In this document: piece by piece, positions 9,039-18,006 of the stretch | How positions within the stretch are numbered: position 1 is the first letter of the stretch | Layout: every line of letters begins with the position of its first letter | Source: Thalassovita mangrovi | Lineage (GTDB): Bacteria; Pseudomonadota; Alphaproteobacteria; Rhodobacterales; Rhodobacteraceae | Assembly: GCF_009857745.1 (NCBI RefSeq) | Contig: NZ_WWEN01000004.1 | Coordinates: 62,001-126,000, forward strand | Direction: 5' to 3' | Length of the DNA stretch: 64,000 nucleotides | The notes under the pieces: generated by a model | What the model was told of the DNA's origin: nothing | Seen by the model: the letters and a program-made list of their open reading frames with translations, nothing else | Databases searched by the model: none | Program-made: the position numbers and the translations under genes

Positions 9039-10304
9039 GTGAATATGCAGCCTTTGGAGGTATTGAAACCCATGACCGGGACAATACCCGTTCCTTCGCC
9101 ATCCTTTTCTTCCTCCGGGGCAGAAATGCCCTTCGGTATCGAGGAAATGTTCTTTTCCAAGACCGACAAACGCGGCGTGATCGACGATTTCAACGATGTC
9201 TTCGTGCGCGTGTCGGGCTTCAGCGGTGAGGACCTGTGCGGCGCGCCGCACAAGATCCTGCGCCACCCCGACATGCCCAAGGCGGTGTTCTGGCTGCTCT
9301 GGAACGGGCTGCAGAACGACAAGGCCGTCGGCGCCTATGTCAAGAACAAGACCAAGGACGGGAAGTATTACTGGGTCTTCGCCCTCGCCGCGCCGGTGTC
9401 TGACGGGTATTTTTCGGTCCGCATCAAGCCGTCGAGCGAGATGCACGAGCAGGTGATCGCGCTCTACAAGGAAATCCGCGCCGCCGAATTGGCGGAAAAG
9501 CTGACCGCCGAGCAAAGCGCGCAGCGCCTGCTGGCGCGGCTGCAGGATATGGGATTCCCCAATTACGGCTGGTTCCAATCCGCCGCCTTCGGCCTGGAAT
9601 ACGAGGCCCGGCAAACCGCGCTGAAGGCGCCGCCGATGCTGGACGTGGCCAATACCCAAACGGCCTCGAAACTGACCGAGGATTTGCAGCGCGAACTGGC
9701 CGATCTGGCCGGCGAATTCGACGGGGCGGAAATCCTGACCGCCAACATGAAGATCTTCGCCGCCAAGCTGAACCAGGGCCGCGCGGTGATCAACGAGGTC
9801 GCGAAGAATTACGACCTGATGCTGCGCGATATCCAAAGCCATCTGAAAACGCTGCTGGTGCCGCCGAAATCGGACGGCATCTGGAACATGCCCGAAGGCC
9901 AGCGGGCGGGGTTCATGCTGTGCGGCTATCACCTGCTGAACGAGGTGGTGCACGGCTATGAGGCCGAAAAGGCGGCGAGCGGTGAGGCGGTGACGCCCGA
10001 GGACATGCACCAGCTGCATATGCTGCGCAGTGCCTACAAGGGGCAGTCGGACAAGTCGGTGGACGATTGTGTGAAATCGGCGCTGACCGTCCAGCGGCGG
10101 ATCGAATTCCTGCTGCGGATGGTGCTGGGCCTGTCGACGATCCGCATCGCCTGCCGGGTCGAAGCAGGCAGCCTGCGCCAGACCGCGCATGGGCTGGATA
10201 CGATCGTCGGGCGGCTGGATGAATTCCAGGACCGGATCGAAACCCGGATGGTCAGGATTCAGCAGCTGGCGACGGACATCCTGATGTCCATCGGCACGCG
10301 GTAG
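9039..10304 (+). CDS. Soluble protein with Aer-type PAS domain, copy 1
   Basis: A 421-residue protein. Residues of about 30-135 form a PAS domain very like the FAD-binding PAS of the Aer aerotaxis receptor: 'FNDVFVRVSGFSGEDLCG', 'PHKILRHPDMPKA', 'KDGKYYWVFALAAPV' and 'YKEIRAAEL' all have counterparts there. The remaining 280 residues are helical, with no membrane segment, HAMP or classical MCP tip. Two stretches ('LTANMKIFAAKLNQGRAV' near 230 and 'STIRIACRVEAGSLRQTA' near 375) look like degenerate MCP hairpin sequence. The GTG at 9039 is chosen because AAGGAG sits 7 bases upstream. A paralogue follows 322 bases later. It probably senses redox state or oxygen; the output partner is unknown. 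Confidence 0.8.
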   Translation: MNMQPLEVLKPMTGTIPVPSPSFSSSGAEMPFGIEEMFFSKTDKRGVIDDFNDVFVRVSGFSGEDLCGAPHKILRHPDMPKAVFWLLWNGLQNDKAVGAYVKNKTKDGKYYWVFALAAPVSDGYFSVRIKPSSEMHEQVIALYKEIRAAELAEKLTAEQSAQRLLARLQDMGFPNYGWFQSAAFGLEYEARQTALKAPPMLDVANTQTASKLTEDLQRELADLAGEFDGAEILTANMKIFAAKLNQGRAVINEVAKNYDLMLRDIQSHLKTLLVPPKSDGIWNMPEGQRAGFMLCGYHLLNEVVHGYEAEKAASGEAVTPEDMHQLHMLRSAYKGQSDKSVDDCVKSALTVQRRIEFLLRMVLGLSTIRIACRVEAGSLRQTAHGLDTIVGRLDEFQDRIETRMVRIQQLATDILMSIGTR

Positions 10305-10626
10305 GGCCGCGGGCAATAGCGCCGCCGCAACTGGCGGGCGCTTCACGAGGTTGGCCGCCACGCGCGGCCAGTTCCTTGAATCGCGGGGAAAAACGCAGCC
10401 GCCGATCCGCATCGCGCGAGAAACCTCGGACGCGGTGCTTTGCCTGCCTAAAATTCGATTTTTTCAGGACGTTTGATTGTCTGTAACGGGTGATCGTGGC
10501 GCGCCGGGGGTGGCATGGGAAAGACCCCATGCCCCGCGCGCGAACGGGCCGCGATCGCAAAGACAAGAGGACAGCCCCGAACGGTCCCGGGGCGGCACGG
10601 GTAAACGGTCAGGAAGGGTAGACCTC
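10305..10626 (+). other. 322-base gap between the PAS genes with a structured leader
   Basis: No gene is visible. The notable element is a long hairpin with inner arms GGCATGGG (10512-10519) and CCCATGCC (10526-10533), extended outward by GC-rich flanks (GCGCGCC... and ...GCGCGC). It has no T-tract. It lies about 90 bases before the second PAS gene, so it is in that gene's leader if transcription starts upstream. Confidence 0.45.
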
Positions 10627-11889
10627 ATGAATACCATGACAATGAAGGAATTCGACAGCGTCCAGCGCGAACCCAGAGCGCGCGCCGCCGCCGAAGTGAA
10701 TGTTGAAGAACCCTTCAATGTCGAGGAGATGTTTTTTTCGCGCACCGATACCCGTGGGGTGATCGAAGCCTATAACAACATCTTCATCCGGGTCTCGGGG
10801 TTCAGTTCCGAGGAACTCAAAGGCGCCCCGCACAAGCTGATCCGCCACAGCGACATGCCCAAGGGCGTGTTCTGGCTGTTGTGGAACGGGCTGGAAAACG
10901 GCCACCCGGTCGGCGCCTATGTGAAGAACAAGAACAAGGAAGGCCACTATTACTGGGTGTTCGCGCTGGTGACCCCGGTCGAGGGCGGCTACCTGTCGAT
11001 GCGGATCAAGCCGACCAGCCCGCAACTGGCGCTGGTCGAAGGGCTGTACAAGGAAATCCGCAAGCTCGAACTGGAACAGAAACTGTCGGCCGAGGAAAGC
11101 GCCAAGCTGATCCTGGAACGGCTGGCCGGGCTGGGAATTCACAGCTACGGCGCCTTCCAGGCCCACGCGCTGCACCAGGAATTCGAAGCGCGGCGCAAGG
11201 CGCTGCAGATGCCCGCCTTCAGCGATCTGAGCAACACCGAAACCATTGCGGTCACCTCGGAACTGCTGCGCCAGGAACTCGATCAGCTGGCCGACAAGTT
11301 CAAGAGCGCCGAGATCCTGACTGCCAACATGAAGATCTTCGCCGCCAAGCTGGCGGTGGGCCGCGCGACGATCAACGAGATCGCCAAGAATTACGACCTG
11401 ATGCTGAACGACATCCGCAACCACCTCAATACGCTGGTGGTGCCGCCGGTGGGCACCGGCATCTGGGACGTGCCCGAGGAACTGGGCGCCTATTTCATGA
11501 TCTGCGCTTCGCATCTGATGACCGAGATGTGCGACACTTTCGAGGCCCATAAATGCGATGTCGACGGGGTCGACAGCGATTATGAGAACCGCGTCCTGAT
11601 CAAGCTGCAGAAGGAATACGACAAGAAGTCCGAAAGGGCGGTGGCCTATGGGGTGCAATCGGCGGCCTCGATCCAGCGGCGCGCCGAATTCCTGCGCCGC
11701 ATGGTGTTGGGCCTGTCCACCATCCGCATCGCCTGCCGCGTCGAGGCGGGGATGCTGCGCGGCAAGGCCAAGGGGCTGGAAACCATCGTGTCGCGGCTGG
11801 ACGTTTTCCACGACGAAATCGAGGCGCATCTGGAAAAGATCCAGCATCACGTCACCACGATCCTGCTGGCGGCGGACGAACACGCCTGA
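10627..11889 (+). CDS. Soluble protein with Aer-type PAS domain, copy 2
   Basis: A 420-residue paralogue of the preceding gene, similar along its whole length. The PAS domain (about residues 30-135) again shows 'YNNIFIRVSGFSSEELKG', 'PHKLIRHSDMPKG' and 'KEGHYYWVFALVTPV'; note Ser for Pro in the 'RHSDMP' motif. The C-terminal region repeats 'AEILTANMKIFAAKL', 'EIAKNYDLML', 'VPP-GIWDVPE' and 'LSTIRIACRVEAGML', so these blocks are the conserved core of an undescribed C-terminal domain. No membrane helix is present. The N-terminus before the PAS domain differs from copy 1. The ATG at 10627 follows a weak AGGAAGG site. A terminator follows at 11968. Confidence 0.8.
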   Translation: MNTMTMKEFDSVQREPRARAAAEVNVEEPFNVEEMFFSRTDTRGVIEAYNNIFIRVSGFSSEELKGAPHKLIRHSDMPKGVFWLLWNGLENGHPVGAYVKNKNKEGHYYWVFALVTPVEGGYLSMRIKPTSPQLALVEGLYKEIRKLELEQKLSAEESAKLILERLAGLGIHSYGAFQAHALHQEFEARRKALQMPAFSDLSNTETIAVTSELLRQELDQLADKFKSAEILTANMKIFAAKLAVGRATINEIAKNYDLMLNDIRNHLNTLVVPPVGTGIWDVPEELGAYFMICASHLMTEMCDTFEAHKCDVDGVDSDYENRVLIKLQKEYDKKSERAVAYGVQSAASIQRRAEFLRRMVLGLSTIRIACRVEAGMLRGKAKGLETIVSRLDVFHDEIEAHLEKIQHHVTTILLAADEHA

Positions 11890-11967
11890 GCCGAAACGCG
11901 TGAATGTTGTCCGGATCTGGCGGGAATTCCCGGCCCGGGCCGATCGCGCCTTGCTCATTCCGGTTGG

Positions 11968-11992
11968 CCGGGGCATTCTGGGCCCCGGTTTT
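11968..11992 (+). terminator. Terminator after the PAS pair
   Basis: Hairpin CCGGGGC / GCCCCGG followed by TTTT, about 80 bases after the second PAS gene and just before the lon promoter. Confidence 0.65.
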
Positions 11993-12002
11993 GCCGAATG
12001 TG

Positions 12003-12030
12003 GTTGAAATCGGCGGGGGCGACCCCAGAT
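12003..12030 (+). promoter_or_regulatory. Sigma-32 (RpoH) heat-shock promoter of lon
   Basis: GTTGAA (12003-12008), a 14-base spacer and CCCCAGAT (12023-12030) match the RpoH consensus CTTGAA-N13/15-CCCCATNT closely. It lies 78 bases upstream of the lon ATG; lon is a classical heat-shock gene. Confidence 0.8.
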
Positions 12031-12107
12031 AAAACCACAGGAAACGGAAAGGGCCGGGGGTTGCCATATCGGGACCAGCGCCTTTTTGCCAAGAACAAGG
12101 AAAACGC

Positions 12108-14513
12108 ATGCAAGAGCCATTGAACGCATCCTATCCAGTTCTGCCGCTGCGCGACATCGTGGTCTTCCCGCATATGATCGTGCCGCTGTTCGTCGGACGC
12201 GAAAAATCGGTCCGCGCGCTGGAAGAAGTGATGCAGGACGACAAGCAGATTCTGCTGTCCAGCCAGATCGACCCGGCCGAGGACGATCCGAGCGCCGAAG
12301 GGATTTACGATACCGGGGTGTTGGCCAATGTGCTGCAGCTGCTGAAGCTGCCCGATGGCACCGTCAAGGTGCTGGTCGAGGGCCAGGCCCGTGTGAAGAT
12401 CACCGAATACCTGGAAAACGACGATTTCTTCGAAGCCCGCGCCGAATACCTGAACGAGATTCCGGGCGACGCCGCCACGATCGAGGCGCTGCTGCGCACC
12501 GTCGGCAGCGAATTCGAACGCTATGCCAAGGTGAAGAAGAACATCCCCGAGGAAGCTCTGGTCACCGTGTCGGAAGCCACCAACCCGGCCAAGCTGGCCG
12601 ACCTGGTGTCGGGCCATCTGGGCATCGAGGTGGATCAGAAACAGGACCTGCTGGAAACGCTGTCCGTGTCCGAGCGGCTGGAAAAGGTCTATGGCCTGAT
12701 GCAGGGCGAAATGTCCGTGCTGCAGGTCGAAAAGAAGATCAAGACCCGCGTCAAATCCCAGATGGAGCGCACGCAGCGCGAATATTACCTGAATGAGCAG
12801 ATGAAGGCCATTCAGAAGGAGCTGGGCGACGGCGAGGAGGGCGGCAACGAGATTGCCGAACTGGAAGAAAAGATCGCCAACACCAAGCTGTCCAAGGAAG
12901 CCAAGGAAAAGGCTGAGGGCGAGCTGAAGAAGCTGAAGTCGATGAGCCCGATGAGCGCCGAGGCGACCGTCGTGCGCAATTACCTCGACTGGATGCTGTC
13001 GATCCCGTGGGGCGTTCGTTCCCGCGTGAAGAAGGACCTGAACCGCGCCCAGGAAGTCCTGGATACGGATCATTACGGTCTGGAGAAGGTCAAGGAACGC
13101 ATCGTCGAATACCTGGCCGTGCAGCAGCGTTCGAAGAAGCTGAAGGGCCCGATCATGTGCCTCGTCGGCCCGCCGGGCGTGGGTAAGACCTCGCTTGGCA
13201 AATCGGTCGCCAAGGCGACGGGCCGCGAATTCATCCGCATCAGCCTCGGCGGCGTGCGCGACGAATCAGAAATCCGCGGTCACCGACGGACCTATATCGG
13301 CTCGATGCCCGGCAAGATCATCCAGGCGCTGAAGAAGGCCAAGACCACCAACCCGCTGATCTTGCTCGATGAAATCGACAAGATGGGCCAGGATTTCCGC
13401 GGCGACCCGGCCTCGGCGATGCTGGAGGTGCTGGACCCCGAACAGAATGCCACCTTCGTCGACCATTACATGGAGGTCGAATACGACCTGTCCGACGTGA
13501 TGTTCCTGACCACGGCGAACTCCTACAACATGCCGGGGCCGCTGCTGGACCGGATGGAGATCATCCCGCTGGCCGGCTACACCGAGGAAGAAAAGGTCGA
13601 GATCGCCAAGCAGCACCTGCTGCCCAAGCAGACCAAGAACCACGGGTTGAAGAAGGGCGAATTCGAGGTTTCCGAGGACGCGCTGACCGAAATGGTGCGC
13701 CGTTACACCCGCGAAGCGGGGGTGCGGAACCTGGAGCGTGAAATCGGCAAGCTGGCGCGGAAAGCCGTGACCAAGATCGTCAAGGGCGAGGCTGAGCATA
13801 TCACGGTCACCGCCGACAATATCGACGACTTCCTGGGCGTGAAGAAATACCGCTACGGCCTGGCCGAGAAGGAAGATCAGGTCGGTGTCGTCACCGGTCT
13901 GGCCTATACCAGCGTCGGCGGCGACCTGCTGTCGATCGAAGCGCTGCGCCTGCCCGGTAAGGGCCGGATGAAGACCACCGGCAAACTGGGCGACGTGATG
14001 AAGGAATCGATCGAGGCGGCGTCGAGCTATGTCCGCTCCATCGCGCCGCAGATCGGCATCAAGCCAACCAAGTTCGACAAGTGGGACATCCACGTCCACG
14101 TGCCCGAAGGCGCCACCCCCAAGGACGGCCCGTCGGCCGGCCTGGCGATGGTGACCTCGATCGTGTCGGTGCTGACCGGCATCCCGGTGCGCAAGGATAT
14201 CGCCATGACCGGCGAGGTGACCCTGCGCGGCAACGCGCTGGCCATCGGCGGGCTGAAGGAAAAGCTGCTGGCGGCACTGCGGGGCGGGGTGAAAACCGTG
14301 CTGATCCCGGAAGAGAACGAAAAGGACCTGGCCGATATTCCGGACAACGTGAAGGAAGGGCTGGAAATCATCCCGGTCAGCCACGTCCGCGATGTCCTGA
14401 AACTGGCGCTGGTCCGCGAACCCGAAGCGATCGAATGGGACGAGGAGGCGGAAGAAGCCGCCGCCGCCGCTGCCCTGGCATCGAAATCGGAGCAGGGGGC
14501 CACCGCCCACTGA
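12108..14513 (+). CDS. lon: ATP-dependent protease Lon
   Basis: An 801-residue LonA protease, which unfolds and degrades damaged and regulatory proteins in the cytoplasm. The N-terminal substrate-binding domain starts '[19 protein letters not shown]'; the AAA+ module has Walker A '[13 protein letters not shown]' and Walker B 'LILLDEIDK'; the C-terminal protease domain has the catalytic serine in '[10 protein letters not shown]' and the lysine in '[11 protein letters not shown]'. Length is as expected. The C-terminus ends in a Glu/Ala-rich tail. The ATG at 12108 follows AAGGA. A sigma-32 type promoter lies 78 bases upstream and a strong terminator follows, so it is a single-gene unit. Confidence 0.99.
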   Translation: MQEPLNASYPVLPLRDIVVFPHMIVPLFVGREKSVRALEEVMQDDKQILLSSQIDPAEDDPSAEGIYDTGVLANVLQLLKLPDGTVKVLVEGQARVKITEYLENDDFFEARAEYLNEIPGDAATIEALLRTVGSEFERYAKVKKNIPEEALVTVSEATNPAKLADLVSGHLGIEVDQKQDLLETLSVSERLEKVYGLMQGEMSVLQVEKKIKTRVKSQMERTQREYYLNEQMKAIQKELGDGEEGGNEIAELEEKIANTKLSKEAKEKAEGELKKLKSMSPMSAEATVVRNYLDWMLSIPWGVRSRVKKDLNRAQEVLDTDHYGLEKVKERIVEYLAVQQRSKKLKGPIMCLVGPPGVGKTSLGKSVAKATGREFIRISLGGVRDESEIRGHRRTYIGSMPGKIIQALKKAKTTNPLILLDEIDKMGQDFRGDPASAMLEVLDPEQNATFVDHYMEVEYDLSDVMFLTTANSYNMPGPLLDRMEIIPLAGYTEEEKVEIAKQHLLPKQTKNHGLKKGEFEVSEDALTEMVRRYTREAGVRNLEREIGKLARKAVTKIVKGEAEHITVTADNIDDFLGVKKYRYGLAEKEDQVGVVTGLAYTSVGGDLLSIEALRLPGKGRMKTTGKLGDVMKESIEAASSYVRSIAPQIGIKPTKFDKWDIHVHVPEGATPKDGPSAGLAMVTSIVSVLTGIPVRKDIAMTGEVTLRGNALAIGGLKEKLLAALRGGVKTVLIPEENEKDLADIPDNVKEGLEIIPVSHVRDVLKLALVREPEAIEWDEEAEEAAAAAALASKSEQGATAH

Positions 14514-14540
14514 TCGGTTCGGACCGGTTATAAAAAAAGG

Positions 14541-14577
14541 AATGGCGCTTCCCGCTTCGGGAGGCGCCATTTTTTAT
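14541..14577 (+). terminator. Rho-independent terminator of lon
   Basis: Hairpin AATGGCGC(TTCCC...GGGA)GGCGCCATT followed by TTTTTATT, 27 bases after the lon stop codon. Confidence 0.9.
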
Positions 14578-14695
14578 TGCACGGCGTTATGGAGTGTTAA
14601 CTTTTTGACGCTCGGGCTAGATTTTTCGCGGATTCCCGCATAGTGTAGGTCGCAATATCGAGCAAATAAAAACACATAGAGGCATAGATATAGAC

Positions 14696-15133
14696 ATGGC
14701 ACGCGCCACGACGAAAAGCACGGCTGCCAAGCCGCGCGCCCGCACGACCACCCCGAAAACCACCACTGCCAAGACGCCCGCGGTGCGCCGCGCCAGCGCC
14801 AACCCCGCGGCCGAGGCGCCGAAACATGTGGTGATCAGCGAAACCACCCCGGTGTCGGACGAATTGGAACTGCGCAAGGCGGAACTGATCGAAATGGTGG
14901 TGGAACGCAGCGACGTGAAGAAACGCTACGCCAAGCCGGTGGTCGAAGCGGCGCTGGAAATCCTGGCCGAAGCCCTGGCCGATGGCCGCGAACTGAACCT
15001 CAAGCCGCTGGGCAAGGTCAAGGTGAACCGCCTCAAGCAGCTGTCCAACGCGCGCATCCTGACCTGCCGGGTGCGGCAGACGCCGATGGGGGAAAATGAT
15101 GCAAATGACCCTCTTGCAGAAGCGGCGGAGTGA
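14696..15133 (+). CDS. HU-family DNA-binding protein with a long basic N-terminal tail
   Basis: A 145-residue protein. Residues from about 55 onward form a compact HU/IHF fold ('LRKAELIEMVVERSDVKKR', 'VEAALEILAEALADGREL', 'LKPLGKVKVNRLKQL'). The N-terminal 50 residues are a low-complexity tail rich in Ala, Thr, Lys, Arg and Pro, like a histone tail, which normal HU (about 90 residues) lacks. The usual HU 'RNP' arm motif with intercalating proline is not evident, so its DNA bending may differ. The start at 14696 is the first ATG after AT-rich DNA. A tRNA-Val gene lies 19 bases downstream and may share the transcript. Confidence 0.88.
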   Translation: MARATTKSTAAKPRARTTTPKTTTAKTPAVRRASANPAAEAPKHVVISETTPVSDELELRKAELIEMVVERSDVKKRYAKPVVEAALEILAEALADGRELNLKPLGKVKVNRLKQLSNARILTCRVRQTPMGENDANDPLAEAAE

Positions 15134-15152
15134 GGTTAAAAGCCGCGCTACC

Positions 15153-15227
15153 GGGTGATTAGCTCAGTGGTAGAGCGCTTCGTTCACATCGAAGATGTCA
15201 GGGGTTCAAATCCCTTATCACCCACCA
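15153..15227 (+). tRNA. tRNA-Val (CAC)
   Basis: A 75-base cloverleaf: acceptor GGGTGAT pairs with ATCACCC, the D-loop is AGCTCAGTGGTAGAG, the anticodon loop is TTCACAT with anticodon CAC, and the T-arm has GGTTCAAAT. The CCA end is encoded. It reads GUG valine codons. Confidence 0.96.
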
Positions 15228-15262
15228 TCATTTCGTAAGTCCGGTTGACTGCCGCTTACAGC

Positions 15263-15297
15263 AAAGGGCGCTCCCCGAACGGGTCGAGCGCCCTTTT
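15263..15297 (+). terminator. Terminator after tRNA-Val
   Basis: Hairpin AAAGGGCGCT / AGCGCCCTTT with a 15-base loop, followed by TTACTTT, 36 bases after the tRNA. Confidence 0.8.
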
Positions 15298-15387
15298 ACT
15301 TTGGGTGTTTGCCCAATGGGGGCAGGCAAGGGCAGGGGGCGAATTCCGCCTCTCTCCCCGCTCGCCGCAACCTGTTAACCTGTTCCC

Positions 15388-16080
15388 ATGTGTGGAAGAT
15401 TCGTAGCGGCAGAAGGGCTGACCTGGGCGCAGATTTATGCGATCCAGCGCGGGTTCCTGGATGCCGGCGGCGCGCTGAAGATCGATGATGCCCCCGCCGC
15501 GGCCCAAGGCTTCAACATCAAGCCGACGCAGCAGGTCGCCATCGCCTTTGCGCAGGGAAACGACCTGGTGGCCTCCTCGGCGCGCTGGTGGTTCGTGCCG
15601 CATTGGCACAAGGGCGATGTGGCCGACTGGAAGGCTACCACCTTCAACGCCAAGATCGAGACCGCTGCGGAAAAGCCGACCTTCCGCGACGCCTGGAAAA
15701 CCGGCCGCTGCCTGATCCCGGCGCGGGGCTATTACGAATGGACCGGCAAGAAGGGCGACAAGCAGCCCTGGTTCATCGCGCCGCTGAGCAACGAACCGGC
15801 GTTTTTCTTCGCCGGGCTGGCCTCGACGCTGCAAAATGGCTTGCGGACCTGCACGCTGCTGACCCGCCCCGCAGCGCCGGAGATCGCGCATATCCACAGC
15901 CGGATGCCGGTGATGCTGCGCGACGATCAGGTCGTGCCCTGGCTGCGCCAAGAGATGGGCGAGGAGGAGGCGCGCGATACCCTCGGCATCGGCTGGAATT
16001 TTCGCGCCCATACGGTGCGGCGGTTCGGCCTGCAAGACGACGGGCCGGAGCTGATCGAACCGGACGGGCTGGCGCTGTGA
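15388..16080 (+). CDS. SRAP family protein (HMCES/YedK-like abasic-site shield)
   Basis: A 230-residue SOS-response-associated peptidase. The start 'MCGRF' places Cys2 at the mature N-terminus, where it forms a stable thiazolidine crosslink with abasic sites in single-stranded DNA. Other family motifs are 'SARWWFVPHW', 'FNAKIETAAEKPTFRD', 'RCLIPARGYYEW' (active-site Glu) and 'HIHSRMPVML' (active-site His). Length is normal. This start is required, since the chemistry needs Cys at position 2. No LexA box is obvious in the 90-base upstream gap. It stands alone. Confidence 0.97.
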   Translation: MCGRFVAAEGLTWAQIYAIQRGFLDAGGALKIDDAPAAAQGFNIKPTQQVAIAFAQGNDLVASSARWWFVPHWHKGDVADWKATTFNAKIETAAEKPTFRDAWKTGRCLIPARGYYEWTGKKGDKQPWFIAPLSNEPAFFFAGLASTLQNGLRTCTLLTRPAAPEIAHIHSRMPVMLRDDQVVPWLRQEMGEEEARDTLGIGWNFRAHTVRRFGLQDDGPELIEPDGLAL

Positions 16081-16218
16081 GACCGGCGGCAAATGCGGTG
16101 TGCACATTTCTTCACCGCAAGATGAAATAAGCGCCTAACCGCCGTCGGGAAACCGACGCCGGGCTTGCGGCGCTCCTTGGACTGATGGACAAAGGGACGA
16201 TCAAATCCCTCGAACGGC

Positions 16219-17967
16219 ATGACCAAAGACAAAAATCCGACATTCAGCCTCAAGCTGGCCGAGCTGCTGGTGCAGATCTATCCCGATCTGGACAGCGATA
16301 TCCTGGCATCCCAGGTGATCGATGCGTTTTTCCCCGAACACACCCACCGGCGCAAACGCGGCCGGGTGCCGGGCAACAGCCAGTGGAGCGAACACGACAG
16401 CCTGTTGATCACCTATGGCAACACCTTCGTCGATGGGCTGCACAAGCCTTTGGATTTGCTGCACGATTTTCTGCATCGTCACCTCAAGGGGGTGATCGGC
16501 GGCGTCCATATCCTGCCGTTTTTCCCCTACACCTCGGATGATGGGTTTTCGGTCACCGATTACCGCGCGGTCAATCCGCTGCTGGGCAGCTGGGCCGATA
16601 TCAACCGGATCGGGGCGGAATTCAATCTGATGTCGGACCTGGTGCTGAACCATGTCAGCAGCCAGTCGAAATGGTTCAACGATTACCTGCAGGGGCATGA
16701 GCCCTATGACCGGTTCTTCTTCGAGGCCGAACCGACAGACGATCTGGGATCGGTGGTGCGCCCGCGCACCCAGCCCTTGCTGCGCGAAGTGGAAACCGCC
16801 AACGGCATCCGCCATGTCTGGTGCACCTTCAGCCACGATCAGGTCGATCTGAACTTCGCCAATCCCGAGGTGCTGCTGGAATTCCTGCGCATCATGCGGC
16901 TGCATGTCGATCATGGCGTGCGGATCATCCGGCTCGACGCGGTGGCGTTCCTGTGGAAGGAGGTCGGAACCTCCTGCATCCACCTTCCGCAGACCCACGC
17001 CATCGTGCGGCTGATGCGGCTCTTGGCGGATTACGCGGTGGAACCGGTGATCCTGCTGACCGAAACCAACGTGCCCAACGCGGAAAACCTGACCTATTTC
17101 GGCAACCGCAACGAGGCGCATTCGGTCTACAACTTCTCGCTGCCGCCCTTGGTGCTGCACGCGATGATGGCGGGCACGGCGCGGGTGCTGAACCGCTGGC
17201 AGGGAACCATGCCGCCGGCGCAGCTGGGCTGCGCCTATCTGAACTTCACCGCCAGCCATGACGGCATCGGCATGCGCCCGGCCGAAGGATTGCTGACCGC
17301 CGAGGAACAGGAGCAGGTGATCGAGAAGGTGCATGATTTCGGCGGGCTGGTGTCGATGCGGGCGCTGCCGGGCGGCGGCGAGGCGCCTTATGAGCTCAAC
17401 ATCACCTGGTACGAGGCGATGAAGGGCACCTTCGCGGGCGAGGACCAGTGGCAGTTCGACCGCTTCATGACCAGCCAGACCCTGATCATGGCGCTCGAAG
17501 GCATCCCGGCGATCTATGTCCATGCGCTGCTGGGCACCCCGAACGATCACGAGGCGGTGGAAAAACGCGGCAGCAAACGCGCGATCAACCGCCATCACTG
17601 GGATTACGCGCAGCTGAACCACCTGCTGGAAGATCCCGAAAGCACCCAGTCGCGGGTGATGAGCGAATTGCTGCGGCGGATGTTGGTGCGGCGCAAGCAG
17701 AAGGCGTTCCATCCCAACGCCACCCAGTTCACCCTGCAGATCGATGAGCGGCTGTTCGGGCTGTGGCGGCAAAGCCTGGACCGCGACCAGTCGATTTTCG
17801 CGCTGCACAATGTCAGCGCCGATGCGCTGACCATTTCGCCGATGTCGATCAACCTGATCGACGGCGAAAACTGGGTGGATTTGCTGAGCGGGCAGAAGAT
17901 CGATCCCGGCAGCGCCGAAATCAGCTTCGCGCCCTATCAGTGCCGCTGGATCTCCAACCGGAGCTAG
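16219..17967 (+). CDS. GH13_18 glycoside phosphorylase, probably glucosylglycerate phosphorylase
   Basis: A 582-residue GH13 enzyme of the sucrose phosphorylase group. The amylase-type catalytic residues are Asp240 ('IIRLDAVAF', nucleophile), Glu282 ('LLTETNVPN', acid/base) and Asp348 ('FTASHDGIG'). The early 'HILPFFPYTSDDGFSVTDY' is characteristic of this subfamily. By sequence alone it could be sucrose phosphorylase, but convergent neighbours encode glucosylglycerate synthesis, and glucosylglycerate phosphorylases belong to this subfamily. It would then split glucosylglycerate with phosphate into glucose 1-phosphate and glycerate. The ATG at 16219 has only a weak ribosome site. Its stop lies 39 bases from that of gpgS. 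Confidence 0.88.
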   Translation: MTKDKNPTFSLKLAELLVQIYPDLDSDILASQVIDAFFPEHTHRRKRGRVPGNSQWSEHDSLLITYGNTFVDGLHKPLDLLHDFLHRHLKGVIGGVHILPFFPYTSDDGFSVTDYRAVNPLLGSWADINRIGAEFNLMSDLVLNHVSSQSKWFNDYLQGHEPYDRFFFEAEPTDDLGSVVRPRTQPLLREVETANGIRHVWCTFSHDQVDLNFANPEVLLEFLRIMRLHVDHGVRIIRLDAVAFLWKEVGTSCIHLPQTHAIVRLMRLLADYAVEPVILLTETNVPNAENLTYFGNRNEAHSVYNFSLPPLVLHAMMAGTARVLNRWQGTMPPAQLGCAYLNFTASHDGIGMRPAEGLLTAEEQEQVIEKVHDFGGLVSMRALPGGGEAPYELNITWYEAMKGTFAGEDQWQFDRFMTSQTLIMALEGIPAIYVHALLGTPNDHEAVEKRGSKRAINRHHWDYAQLNHLLEDPESTQSRVMSELLRRMLVRRKQKAFHPNATQFTLQIDERLFGLWRQSLDRDQSIFALHNVSADALTISPMSINLIDGENWVDLLSGQKIDPGSAEISFAPYQCRWISNRS

Positions 17968-18006
17968 AAAGCGGCCGCGTGCTCCGCTGTCCTGGCGGGG
18001 CGGGGA

